A stretch of 64,000 nt of DNA from the NCBI GenBank assembly GCA_012295225.1, contig WMKK01000019.1, positions 124,001 to 188,000 of the forward strand, read 5' to 3'. Positions 9,809-19,700 of the stretch are shown piece by piece. The notes beneath the pieces are model-generated. The model worked only from the letters and a program-made list of their open reading frames with translations, was not told the origin of the DNA and did not search any database. The stretch is from Ostreococcus mediterraneus (Eukaryota; Chlorophyta; Mamiellophyceae; Mamiellales; Bathycoccaceae). Within the stretch, counting starts at the first letter, position 1; every line of letters starts with the position of its first letter. The translations under genes were made by a program, and so were the position numbers.

Positions 9809-10600
9809 CGTCCACCCTCGTGCGTGCGCGCGCGCGTCTGTGCGCGCACCGCGTCGTCGCTCGTCCGTCGGCGCTCGGGCGCTCGGGCGCGCGCGGGCGT
9901 CGTCGTCGTCGCGCGTGGTCGATGTATGTATATAGAGATAGATATACAGATGGGTCTATTCGCATCCGTGTATGTGCAATCACAACCTACCATGGATACA
10001 ACGGCATCACGACTTACATGGGTGTCTGGTCCCTGCATTACCGCGTGCAATCGGTGTCTGGTGTGCATTACGTGAGGCGTGTAAACCCTAGCGCCGAATG
10101 ATGCGCGTGGCCGATGTGAGCCTATTGCCCTGAGGGTCGCTTCACATTTCGATTTCTTGAGTCATAATTGGTCGATGAGTGGGTCGAGTGGGGACAAAGG
10201 GCGCCAGAGAGCGGAAATTCAAAATCGTGTTTACAACTGTCTCTCAAATACGTGCGCACGTCGACGTCGCGCGTGTACGCACCGTCAGCGTCGTACGCGG
10301 TCGAAAGTAAATATAATAACACACCCGTGGACGATTCAAACGCGCCGAATAGTGCGCTCGCGTCGTCGATATGGTTTAAAATGTCCATTTTGGCACGTTG
10401 CACATCTCGACCTGTAGACGCGTGGTCGCCGCGATGTACGTCGCAGGATGACGTACAGGCATGCATAATACTTGTTACTACATCTTCTTCAGTGCATGTG
10501 CTGTGTTTTACGCCCGCACGACGACGATAGAGGCTGGTGAACATTCGAGGGGCTCAACGACCAATTATGAACTAAAACTCCGGAACGACATCTCGATCTT
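9809..10600. other. Gene-poor intergenic stretch
   Basis: No well-supported gene. It holds a short duplicated motif (GTGTCTGGT ... GCATTAC, at about 10021-10075), a telo-box AAACCCTAG at 10083-10091, and ATAATTGGTCGATGA at about 10165 that recurs nearly unchanged at about 11105. A minus-strand open frame of 140 codons (10544-10122) has ordinary residue composition but no recognisable motif; it may be a species-specific gene or chance. Confidence 0.5.
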
Positions 10601-10839
10601 CAAGGATAGTCTTGTTTTTGAAGACCATTTCACGAGTTCAAAACGAGACTACCCATGCAGACGAAAATGTCTTCAAGGATAGTCTTGTTTTTGAAGACCA
10701 TTTCACGAGTTCAAAACGAGACTACCCATGCAGACGAAAATGTCTTAATGGGTAGTCTTGTTTTTGAAGACCATTTCACGAGTTCAAAACGAGACTACCC
10801 ATGCAGACACTGAGACACTGAGACATTTTCGTCTGCATG
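10601..10839. repeat. Three 73-bp tandem units with nested inverted repeats
   Basis: Three near-identical 73-base units begin at about 10601, 10674 and 10747. In the third unit GGGTAGTCTTGTTTTTGAA pairs with TTCAAAACGAGACTACCC (about 10751-10800), giving a long hairpin with a short loop; units 1 and 2 carry the same arms, with CAAGGATAGTC replacing AATGGGTAGTC on the left arm. In addition, CATGCAGACGAAAATGTCT (10727-10745) is the perfect 19-base inverse of 10821-10839. Composition is more AT-rich than the flanks. This looks like a foldback or MITE-type element that expanded in tandem; no open frame of note. Confidence 0.85.
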
Positions 10840-11442
10840 CGTGGTCTTTGTCGCGCGACGGTTGGGCGTCGGCGACGTGAAAGACGAGAGTCATTCAGAC
10901 ATCCACGTCGACGACGCGCCGCGACGGTATGCACGCGCTCGAAGGAAGGCGCGCGCCCGCGCCGTCGCGCACGCGAGACGTCGTAGTCACGCATCGAGCG
11001 ACCACCCGATCCGCGCGCGCGCGTGACTCGCGCCGAACCACGCGCGGCGCCAGCCCGTGTTCGCGAGGCGCGCGTCACGTGTCTGTCGATGTCGTGCGGG
11101 GTCATGATTGGTCGATGATACACTAGTCACGTGGGCGACCGCGCGCGGCGGTCGCGCGACGGGCGCGGCGCGCGCGGTGCGCGTCAGAGCCGCGACGTGG
11201 AGGCGCGACGTGCGTTGATTTCGCCTCGGTCGATAGCGAACGTCGATCGATCGATCGACGCGTTGAAGCGCGTTGGGTGGACGCGCGCGCGAGGAGGACG
11301 GAGGAGGACGTTCGCGGGGGCATCTTGGTGTTGGTGCCTGGGCGTCGCGCGCGTTGATTGCGTCGAGGACGAGACACGCGCGCGCGCGAGTGCGAGGTAG
11401 AGAGGCTCGGCGTGGGTGTGGTGTCGTCGTTGGGTGATCATC
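10840..11442. other. GC-rich upstream region of AP-3 delta
   Basis: No gene seen. Very GC-rich with GCGCGC runs; contains ATGATTGGTCGATGA at about 11104 (CCAAT-type core, repeated from about 10165) followed by a CACGTG at about 11127, which could be promoter elements of the downstream gene. ATCGATCGATCG at about 11243. Confidence 0.5.
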
Positions 11443-14286
11443 ATGATGTCAAGCGCGTCGAGCATGGGTTCGCAGAATAAGACCAAGGCGACGTCGATCC
11501 GATTGTTCCAAAAATCCTTGCGCGACATGATCACGGGGATTCGCTCACACAAGGATACACAAAAGGAGTTTATCAACAAGTGTTTGGCGGATATTAGGGC
11601 GGAGGTGGTGTCGAGTGATATTCGAACCAAGGCGGTGGCGATTGAGAAGGCGACGTACTTGCATTCGTTGGGGTACTCGATGCACTGGGCGTCGTTTCAC
11701 GTGGTGGAATTGATGTCGACGACGAATGTAAAGTATAAGCGGATCGGTTATTTAGCGGCGTGCCAGTCGTTTGGGGATGACACCGACGTAGTGTTGCTCA
11801 TTCCGAACCTTTTGAAGAAGGATTTGGCGAGTCCGAACCCGGCGGAAGCGGCGTTGGCGATTTCGTGCTTGGGGAACATCGTCACGCCCGAGTTGTCGCA
11901 AACTTTGGTTGCCGACGTGTACTCGTTGTTGAACAATCACAAGCCCGATTTGCGACGACGCGCGTGCTTGTGTTTGTACAAGTGCTTCTTACGCTACCCA
12001 GAGGCGTTACGTCCGTCGTTTGCGCGTTTAACTGAGTGTTTGGATGACGACGATCAATCCGTCGTTCAAGCGGCGGTGACGGTGTTGAGCGAACTCGCCA
12101 TGCACAACCCGAAGACGTACCTTCCGCTCGCGCCGAAGTTTTACAAGTTGTTAACGTCGAGTTCCTCAAACTGGATGACTATCAAGTTGGTGAAGGTTTT
12201 CGGTGCGTTGACGCCGCTCGAACCAAGACTGGCGAAGAAGCTCGCCGGGCCAATTTCTGAAATTCTCGAAACCACCAACGCCAAGTCGCTCATGTATGAG
12301 TGCATCCGTACGATTGTCCAAGGGATGACGTCTCAAGAGAAGGTTGTTCGCCAAGCGGTGGATAAATTGAAGGACATGTTGGAAGATCATGATCCAAACA
12401 TCAAGTTTTTGGCTTTGCACGCGCTCACATTCTTGCTCGACTCTCACCCGAGAATCGTCGCCGAGCACAAGGGGAACATTTTTGAGTGCCTCGATCACGA
12501 AGATTCGAACATTCAATACTGCGCACTTAAGATTGTGTGTGGTTTAGTCACTAAACGCACGCTGATGGACACCACCGCGCACCTGATGAATGCCATGGGC
12601 AAAGCGGATCAACGTTTCAGAGACGAGCTCGTGTCGAGCATTGTTCACATTTGCATGAATGAACGCTACGCGCTCGTGACTGACTTTGTGTGGTATCTCT
12701 CGGTATTGGCCGATCTCATCCGCGTTCCGTGCTCTTCTCACGGTGCGTTGGTTGGTGAACAAATCATCGACGTGTGCTTGCGCGTGGAAGTTATTCGTGA
12801 AGCCGCAGTTGGTATCTTGGCTCCACTGTTGTTGGACACGTCGCTTTTGGAGCAATCAAACGTGAACAAGACGGTGCCCGAAGCGCTTCAATCTGTGGCG
12901 TGGGTTGTCGGTGAGTACGCGCACTACATCGTCGACCACGAAGAAATTCTTGACGCCTTGCTTGCGCCTCAAGTGAAGCAGCTTCCGGGTCACGCGCAAT
13001 CAGTGTACATCCAATCCATCTTCAAGGTGTACGCGAGCGCGGTTTTGTCGTACTCTCAAGGCATTCGACCGACTGGCGCCGTCGGCGCGCTCCCAGCGCC
13101 CGATACCGAGCCTTTGATTGAACTTGCCGACAACGCGAGCGAGGCTTCGACTGGCGGTGCTACCGCGCCTACGCCAGGTAAACTCGTCCCTGAGTCTGAA
13201 GATCTCGTGTCATTGCGTCAAAAGGTGTTGCGTCGCATCGAGCCCCTCGCCACGAGCTTCAACTTGGAAGTTCGCGAGCGCACCTGTCAGTTACAGCAAA
13301 TGCTCACCATTGTCGGTTCCGCCGAAGAAGCTGAGCCTGGTAGCGGCATAGCCATCATCGAGGAGTTCGCGACGATTTTGAACGAGGAAATTCAACCCGT
13401 GTCTCTCAAGGCGCAGAAGAAAATTGAAATTCCCGAGAGCTTGGGCGCCGAAGAACCGATGAGCGCCGAGTGGGATTACCTCCTCTTCAGCAGCGATGAT
13501 GAAGATGAAGATTATGAGGTTGGCAAAAAGGGCAAAAAGGGCAAAAAGAGCAAGAAGAAAGAAAAGATGTCCAAGGAACTTCGTGACGTCACTGAAATCT
13601 TTGGTGCTAAGAAGAGCAAGGAGCAGATCGCCAAGGAGGAGAGAGAATCTCGTGAAATGCTCGCCCGCCATAAAGAGAAGATGGGTCAATACTACCTCGA
13701 AGGTGAATCGAATCCCGCCGAAGCCGCTAGTAAGAAAAAGAAACCGATCGCATCGCTACCTGGTCCAGAATCTGCGACGATGGCGGCTCTTGAGGCGCGT
13801 TTGGCCAATCACAACGCTTCAAACGTCGTTCGACCGAGCATCAAGGGTGAAAGCGACAGCGACGAAGAAGAGGAAGAGATCTCGACTGGACCGTCCGTTG
13901 GCAAGCACTACCAGCCAAAGAACGCATCTAGTGCGCTGCACGGTCAACTCGGCGCATATGATCCTCTCAAGCCGCTCGATAGAGGAGAAGATCTTCCATC
14001 TGTTGAAGCGTATCCGCGTTTTGATCCGTACGCCAAAGACGACGGGCCATTCAACGCTTTCGCCCCAGGCGGCGCCAAGGCCTCAAAGGACAAAAAGAAG
14101 AAGAAGGATAAAAAGGATAAAAAGGATAAGAAGCGCGTTCCCGAGAGTGATGACAAGCCCAAGGAAAAGAAATCAAAAAAGAGTGGAGGTGATGGCGCCA
14201 AGAAGGAAAAGAAGTCTAAGCCCAAGAAGAATGGGAACGCCGACGTTGATGCTCTCGCACAAAATCTCGTCGAAACTAAGGTTTAA
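11443..14286 (+). CDS. AP-3 complex subunit delta
   Basis: A 947-aa adaptin large subunit. The N-terminus IRLFQKSLRDMITGIRSHKDTQKEFI and the following HEAT-repeat solenoid (to about residue 580, with YLHSLGYSMHWASFHVVELM, KRIGYLAACQSFGDD and LAISCLGNIVTPELSQ) match AP-3 delta rather than AP-1 gamma or AP-2 alpha. The C-terminal part is a highly charged, Lys-rich hinge (blocks such as KKGKKGKKSKKKEK and DKKKKKDKKDKKDKK), as in delta subunits. AP-3 sorts cargo from endosomes or Golgi to vacuole-type organelles. The open frame extends to a GTG at 11416, but the first ATG is at 11443 (further ATGs at 11446 and 11464). Intronless. Confidence 0.92.
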   Translation: MMSSASSMGSQNKTKATSIRLFQKSLRDMITGIRSHKDTQKEFINKCLADIRAEVVSSDIRTKAVAIEKATYLHSLGYSMHWASFHVVELMSTTNVKYKRIGYLAACQSFGDDTDVVLLIPNLLKKDLASPNPAEAALAISCLGNIVTPELSQTLVADVYSLLNNHKPDLRRRACLCLYKCFLRYPEALRPSFARLTECLDDDDQSVVQAAVTVLSELAMHNPKTYLPLAPKFYKLLTSSSSNWMTIKLVKVFGALTPLEPRLAKKLAGPISEILETTNAKSLMYECIRTIVQGMTSQEKVVRQAVDKLKDMLEDHDPNIKFLALHALTFLLDSHPRIVAEHKGNIFECLDHEDSNIQYCALKIVCGLVTKRTLMDTTAHLMNAMGKADQRFRDELVSSIVHICMNERYALVTDFVWYLSVLADLIRVPCSSHGALVGEQIIDVCLRVEVIREAAVGILAPLLLDTSLLEQSNVNKTVPEALQSVAWVVGEYAHYIVDHEEILDALLAPQVKQLPGHAQSVYIQSIFKVYASAVLSYSQGIRPTGAVGALPAPDTEPLIELADNASEASTGGATAPTPGKLVPESEDLVSLRQKVLRRIEPLATSFNLEVRERTCQLQQMLTIVGSAEEAEPGSGIAIIEEFATILNEEIQPVSLKAQKKIEIPESLGAEEPMSAEWDYLLFSSDDEDEDYEVGKKGKKGKKSKKKEKMSKELRDVTEIFGAKKSKEQIAKEERESREMLARHKEKMGQYYLEGESNPAEAASKKKKPIASLPGPESATMAALEARLANHNASNVVRPSIKGESDSDEEEEEISTGPSVGKHYQPKNASSALHGQLGAYDPLKPLDRGEDLPSVEAYPRFDPYAKDDGPFNAFAPGGAKASKDKKKKKDKKDKKDKKRVPESDDKPKEKKSKKSGGDGAKKEKKSKPKKNGNADVDALAQNLVETKV

Positions 14287-14561
14287 GCGTTTCTTTAATC
14301 CACACGATGATGCCATTGACGCTATTTGTAGACAACCGGTCGTAATAGTTTGTTGCTCTGTAAGATATAACGCAAATACGTACACACTCACTCTGTCTTT
14401 ACCAAAAATAAGAAAAAAAACGGCTGCGCACCTCTTCGTCTTCCGTTTGAAATGAGCCCGTCATCTTCTCGTGTCAGTTACGACACAAGTCGACGCACGC
14501 GGTACACTATCGTTTAGATAATACTGTTTTACAAATACGTTGAAGACTAAAAGCTAATAAC

Positions 14562-15258
14562 ATGACGGTGACCTTTGAAGATTCTGGCAATCCTAAGGTG
14601 AAGCTGACGCTTGAAGACGTAAGAGCTTGGGCGCTCGAATACGGTTTCGTAAAAACGACTGTCGGCTCAGATAAACCAATGGCGCAGCGTGTAGACTTGA
14701 TGGCATTCTTCAAAACATACAACACGTCTGCGTTCACTCTGTTCAAGACCAAATTCAAATCTCGAAAGCTGAAACCTCCAAACGAACACCAGGTGCGCCT
14801 AGTCTAGTCTGCGCGACTAGACGCCGAAACTCAGTCTCGCTCGCAGGCCTCGTCGTCGACTTCTGCGACTAACTCTTGATGATTTCGACGTGCAGGAAGA
14901 AGATGACGTAGATGAAGAACGTCCGCTCACCGAGGAAGAAATTACCGAAATGATCGCTGAGTACGAGCACGTCAAAGACTATGAAGCTCGCAAGTGGAGA
15001 TACGTAAAACGCCCAGGTGGGCAAGCGATTCGCCCGCCTATTTGGTATGAGCTCTACGGTGCTTCCCAATACTTGAACCAAGGCGAAAACAAAGAACCAG
15101 CGCCTGTCTGGCGTGAAGACGGCTCTATTGACTACGGTGGACGCGAAAAGTGGGATGCTTGGACTAAATGTAGCGGCATGTCTGAGCAAGAAGCTAAAAT
15201 CGCCTTTGTGCGCGCGATGCGGCGAGCAGAATCAAATGCAAAAGACAACTTTTACTAA
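14562..15258 (+). CDS. Acyl-CoA-binding-domain protein with unusual N-terminal extension
   Basis: Two exons, 14562-14792 and 14896-15258, joined in frame (donor CAG|GTGCGC, acceptor GTGCAG, branch-like GACTAACTC at about 14865), 198 aa. The C-terminal part contains IWYELYGASQYLNQGENK and then KWDAWTKCSGMSEQEAKIAF, which match helices 2-4 of the acyl-CoA-binding fold (LYGLYKQAT ... KWDAWN-LKG-S-E-A). ACBPs carry long-chain acyl-CoA esters in the cytosol. The first 77 residues (LTLEDVRAWALEYGFVKTT) are not part of a classic ACBP and I do not recognise them. Convergent with EFL1, only 12 bases apart. Confidence 0.78.
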
Positions 15259-15270
15259 GATACCTTGACG

Positions 15271-18200
15271 TCACGCCTTACGCGCCAAAGTGCGCTGCTT
15301 CGTGGCAACCTGAACAATCTTTTCTTCAACCTGCGAGTAATAAAATGTAAGTAAAAGAATCAAATATGAAAACTGAGAATTCAAGCATACCTTGAGCCCC
15401 TTTCGGCGGCGTACGGCGTCCATCAGTTGACGCGAGATATTTGGCCCAACATCACCATCCTCACCGAATTCTTCTCGTTCTTCTTCGGTAGTGGGTGTAA
15501 AGAACGGATCCATTTCGAGCATGGACCAATGACTAAACACTAGCTGAGCCGTCGACGCGCCAGATGTCTGTGCGCGAAGCTGGTTGACAAAACCAAACGA
15601 ACTCGCCACGGGTAAATAAGCGTGAATGATGAACACACCCGTACCTTCTCGAATAGTTTCTGATAAAATCTGCGAGCGTCGCTTGCCGAGTACAGCGTAC
15701 GTCCCCCCTAATGCTTCAGACGTCGTAGTAATGACGGCCAAATACATCGCTTCGACGAGTCGAGTGCCGGCTTTGAGCACAGCTTTTCGAATCACGTCTC
15801 GTACGGTGTTGATTATCTGGCCAGAGAGAGGTCCGTATTGATCTTCATCCGCGCCATCTCCATCTTGTTCTTCGTTGACTGCAATATGAAGTGTCATCTG
15901 GACCCCAGTCAGTGGTTCATCGCACAGAGGACCTCGATCAGTAGCCATTTGAAAACCAGTGAGCACGCTGCCCTCGATGGCATTTAAATCAAACTCCATT
16001 AATTCTTCGTGGGGCACAGCTTCATACGATTCTCGCAATCCTAATGCGATTCCAGCGTATGCGTGTCCAAATTCTTTTTCGTCGTCGTCTACGCTTGCCG
16101 TGTAAGTACTGACGTTTAAGATATTAGATCCAATGCGCTTAGGACCGAGCGCCCATGCGTGACGCAGCGTTTTCTCAATAATCCCCTCTGGTCCTTGTTC
16201 ATCGTAGGTCGCCGCTTCTCGCAAAGACGTAACTTTATTCATGAATTCTTCAGCAATCAGCTTGTTCTCATCGCTCTTCGGGTCCTTTGCCAGTAGCAAT
16301 ACCTTCAGACGCTCAGAAGTATCATCAATTGCTCGAACGACAAAGTTTGGAATGGGAGCGACGCTACATGTGATAGAGACACGTCCGTTGGCCGTCGTCG
16401 ACGTCACTGCCGCCTTTGTCGTGATACCCTCGCGAAAAGAAATAATTGGTGGCGATACGCGGACGGGGATCTTAGCGAATCTTTCGCTCAGATCGGCAAT
16501 GCACCGCTCCAAGTGTACCTCGCCAGCCGCCGCAATCACGTGTTCGCCGGTTTCCATCAAACTCACTTCTACAAAGGCATCTGCGCGATTCAATAAGCGT
16601 AAGCCTTCGACAAGAGCGCTCATGTCACTGATAGCTTCAGGTTCTACAGCAACCTTTACGATTGCCGCCGCTTGGAACATCATCGCTCCAAACGGTGGAC
16701 AATCTAACGTAGAGGACAGCGTCGCCGTTTTCAAAATCGACGTCTCCAATCCACCAATTGCCAACAAATTTCCAGCCGGCACTTCATCAACGACAAACAT
16801 TCCTTGACCCATCATCAGGTATAATTCATTCAAAACAATTTCTTGGACTTCATTTGAATCCACGTCACTAGGATCATGCGTTGGACTCAGTACGTACATC
16901 TTGTCACCTTTTCGAATCGTTCCAGAGTAAACGCGCGCAAATGCAAGAAATTTGACATCGCCGGCTTGATTTTGAGCACCTTGTACGTGAGCCTTGGGGA
17001 TTGCCATCATTTTACTCACGAAAATGATTCTATGCGCTTCGTCAGACAGATTGCATGCCATAACAGCGTTACGTGCATCGTCGAGTCCAGTAGGTTTGGT
17101 TCCTTTCAGCACTGGTTGCGGCATCACGCGGTTGATGCGGTGCGGCGCGGCTTGCGGCGGACTCGGCACGCAGTGAGCCACCATTTCTAACAAAGTCTGC
17201 GACATCGGAAGCCAAGCTCGCATGATGGACTGCAAAGCCATGCGTCGATCGGTGTTTGCCAAATCACGTTCACTCACTTCTACTTTGAGAGCCTTGGCGA
17301 GTGCGGCCAAATCCTTCTCCACCCGTACGCCATTCTTTTCGTTGTCCGCCGTTGTGTACAATTTCCATATTGGGTCTAAAATACATTGCACGAAAAGAGG
17401 TTTGAGCTTGTCTCCAGCAACCTTTCGACTGACAATGCGTTTAGTCTTCGGATGGTAGTACCAATCTCCCGAAAACGCCTTGCATAGCGCCGCCGCTGAA
17501 CACCCGAGCTTTTCCGCAAACAAGTCGGCAAACGCCTCTGGGCGAAACGCCCAACCGTCTATGGCACTTCCAAAAGCTACATTCCCGCGTGCGATGGAAA
17601 ATGCTTCAGCCACTTCACCATCTTCGTTGACTTCATCTAAATAGTCCGCTCCAACAGCGCCGTCGCTCGTTGAAGCCCCCAATGTGGCTTCTTCGGCGGC
17701 GTCAAAAGCGCTTAAAAAAGTATCCGCCTGCGAAATGAATTTTTCGCTTTCAAACGCGCTCATTAGCCCATTCACTTCGTTTAACAGCGCCCTCATGCGG
17801 TCATACGCTTCTCGAGGCTCGTATCCAAGCTCAATGATCAATCTGTCGAGCTTATTAAACACCAAACACGGCTTCAACCGTTCTTCCCACGCCTGTCGCA
17901 ACACGGCGTGCGTCTGCACACACACGCCTTCCACGACATCCACGAGCACGAAACATCCATCACTCAACCTCGCCGCCGTGGAGACCTCAGAACAAAAGTC
18001 TACATGTCCCGGCGAGTCGATTAACGTAATCAATATCGGCTCTTTATCCCCACGCACCGCCGTTCGAGGCGTGTACAGTAAATTTATCCCCGCGCTCTTC
18101 ATCGTAATCCCTCGTCGTTGTTCGTCTTCGAGGAAATCCATAAACCGCATCAACCCCGCTTGTTTAGCGGTGATGAACCCATTGTGTGCAATCAACGAAT

Positions 18201-18306
18201 CGCTCAGCGTGGTTTTCCCGTGATCGACGTGTGCGAGCACGCAAATGTTTCGTATTCTCGTCGTGTGTCGTTGGAGCGACGCCAAGCGCTCGATGGCGCG
18301 GTCCAT
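15271..18306 (-). CDS. EFL1: EFL1/RIA1, ribosome assembly GTPase
   Basis: Elongation factor 2-like GTPase that with SBDS releases eIF6 from pre-60S ribosomes in the cytosol. Exons 18306-15391 and 15330-15271 give 991 aa. GTPase motifs: AHVDHGKTTLSDSL (G1), DEQRRGITMKSAGI (G2), DSPGHVDF (G3), FNKLDRL (G4). After it come EF-2-like domains II to V, including GEVHLERC. A long insertion within the G domain (about residues 160-300) is the hallmark separating EFL1 from EF-2. The intron (15331-15390) is 60 bases, AT-rich, a multiple of three and stop-free, so retention would add 20 residues without frameshift. The upstream frame to 18402 starts only with GTG, so the ATG at 18306 is taken. Confidence 0.92.
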   Translation of the reverse strand: MDRAIERLASLQRHTTRIRNICVLAHVDHGKTTLSDSLIAHNGFITAKQAGLMRFMDFLEDEQRRGITMKSAGINLLYTPRTAVRGDKEPILITLIDSPGHVDFCSEVSTAARLSDGCFVLVDVVEGVCVQTHAVLRQAWEERLKPCLVFNKLDRLIIELGYEPREAYDRMRALLNEVNGLMSAFESEKFISQADTFLSAFDAAEEATLGASTSDGAVGADYLDEVNEDGEVAEAFSIARGNVAFGSAIDGWAFRPEAFADLFAEKLGCSAAALCKAFSGDWYYHPKTKRIVSRKVAGDKLKPLFVQCILDPIWKLYTTADNEKNGVRVEKDLAALAKALKVEVSERDLANTDRRMALQSIMRAWLPMSQTLLEMVAHCVPSPPQAAPHRINRVMPQPVLKGTKPTGLDDARNAVMACNLSDEAHRIIFVSKMMAIPKAHVQGAQNQAGDVKFLAFARVYSGTIRKGDKMYVLSPTHDPSDVDSNEVQEIVLNELYLMMGQGMFVVDEVPAGNLLAIGGLETSILKTATLSSTLDCPPFGAMMFQAAAIVKVAVEPEAISDMSALVEGLRLLNRADAFVEVSLMETGEHVIAAAGEVHLERCIADLSERFAKIPVRVSPPIISFREGITTKAAVTSTTANGRVSITCSVAPIPNFVVRAIDDTSERLKVLLLAKDPKSDENKLIAEEFMNKVTSLREAATYDEQGPEGIIEKTLRHAWALGPKRIGSNILNVSTYTASVDDDEKEFGHAYAGIALGLRESYEAVPHEELMEFDLNAIEGSVLTGFQMATDRGPLCDEPLTGVQMTLHIAVNEEQDGDGADEDQYGPLSGQIINTVRDVIRKAVLKAGTRLVEAMYLAVITTTSEALGGTYAVLGKRRSQILSETIREGTGVFIIHAYLPVASSFGFVNQLRAQTSGASTAQLVFSHWSMLEMDPFFTPTTEEEREEFGEDGDVGPNISRQLMDAVRRRKGLKVCLNSQFSYLILLLTFYYSQVEEKIVQVATKQRTLARKA

Positions 18307-19700
18307 GCCGCCGCCGCCGCCACCGCCGCCGCCGACGCACCACTCACGACGGCTACACTCGTCCTCGTCGTCTACCTCGTCGTCGTTGCGCGTTACACGC
18401 ACGCAGAGTGACGTCCATTAAACACCAACAGCGGCGGTCCAGCGGTCCAGCGGTCGCGAGGTGTGCCGATACGCGCGCATCGGCACACGCATAGCACAGT
18501 GCGTGGTGAGCGCGATTCGCCCACGACGCGTTACATCACAACACGATCTGACTATCAGACTACGCGCGCAGTAGCGCAGACGAAACCCCGCGCGCAGTAG
18601 CGCAGACGAAACCCCGCGCGCAGTAGCGCAGACGCGTAGCCTCGGTAGGCGCGCCGGTTGGGCGTGGAAAGACTCAAAGTCGTGCAGACCATGACGTCGC
18701 CGACGATACACCGCGACGGTATAACCAAACACGAAGGCATGGGCGCGCGCCGTCGCGCACGCGAGACGTATTACGCACGCAACGAATGACGAGTGGTGTC
18801 CTACACGCGCAGTGCGCGCGCGCTTCATGGGTGGCCACACGGCGAATCTTCTCAGCTTCAAAGTCGCAGGGACAGTTTGCGCGTTGTGGTCGTACGCGTG
18901 CACGCACAGGTACGCGTGGTAGGTCCATGACGATGAACGAGGAGAACGAACGAACGATGGAGCAACGCATACGGTTGGTGCCCGTGGAATTCGTTGCTTT
19001 TTGAACCAAGGCACGAGGCGAGCGGTCGGGTGATGGCTGCGCGTCCTCGAAGCGCGCGCGCGCGCGCGCGTCCCTCGACGAGGTCTAGGCCCACTTTCGG
19101 TGGCTGTTTCAACGCACGCGTAGTCATGTAATATTCAGAACCGCATCGCCGCCGCATCATTCGTGCACTTGGTCAATGTCGTCGTCACCGGTGAGATTCC
19201 AGCGCTCTCGCGCGCGCGCTCGCGCGCGTCTAGGGCCCAGAACACCGACCGACCGACCGCAATCCTCACGCACACTCGTCGTCTCTCGGCGTCGTTCGTC
19301 GCCGTCGTCGTCGTCGCGACCGCACACGCGCGCGTCATGGCATCGTCCTCGATCGCGTAACATTGTCACTGGAACATAAACACGCGCGGCGAGGCGTCTC
19401 TCACGCGCACGTCGTCGAGGTTCTCGAGGTGGTACTCGAACGGACACCTCGACGATGGGCCGTTCGTCGCACTCGGGACGCGGGGTTGGGCGGGTCGTTT
19501 TCACCCTCCTTTCCCTCGCGATTGCGACTGCGAGCGGTGTAGAGGTGAGAGTACGATGAGATGCACCACTGGTCGGGGTGCGAACGCCGGTCGCGATCGT
19601 CACGCGCGAGCGTTGGAGACGCAAAGATGAGTTGAGCGCGATTTGTTGTCGTCGTTCGCGCGCTCACCGACGAGTTTACTGTGACTGACGAGCGCGCGCG
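18307..19700. other. 1.4-kb intergenic region between divergent genes
   Basis: No convincing gene on either strand; open frames here are Arg/Ala-rich products of GC-rich sequence. It contains a 26-base tandem repeat (listed separately), CGGTCCAG repeats at about 18434-18455 and long GCGCGC runs at about 19058-19068. It must hold the promoters of EFL1 (minus) and the RCC1-EGF gene (plus). An additional 5' exon of the latter could hide here, because its predicted N-terminus lacks a signal peptide. Confidence 0.5.
18563..18633. repeat. 26-bp tandem repeat, about 2.7 copies
   Basis: The unit GCGCGCAGTAGCGCAGACGA plus AACCCC recurs with period 26; the common GCGCGCAGTAGCGCAGACG occurs three times. 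Minisatellite in the EFL1 upstream region; no function visible. Confidence 0.85.

Noticed and set aside
10122-10544. Minus-strand open frame of 140 codons with ATG
   Set aside because: No recognisable motif, no splice or neighbour support; kept only as a remark in the intergenic entry.
18418-19690. Several overlapping Arg-rich open frames between EFL1 and the RCC1 gene
   Set aside because: Present in all frames with similar composition, no motif; effect of high GC content and scarcity of stop codons.
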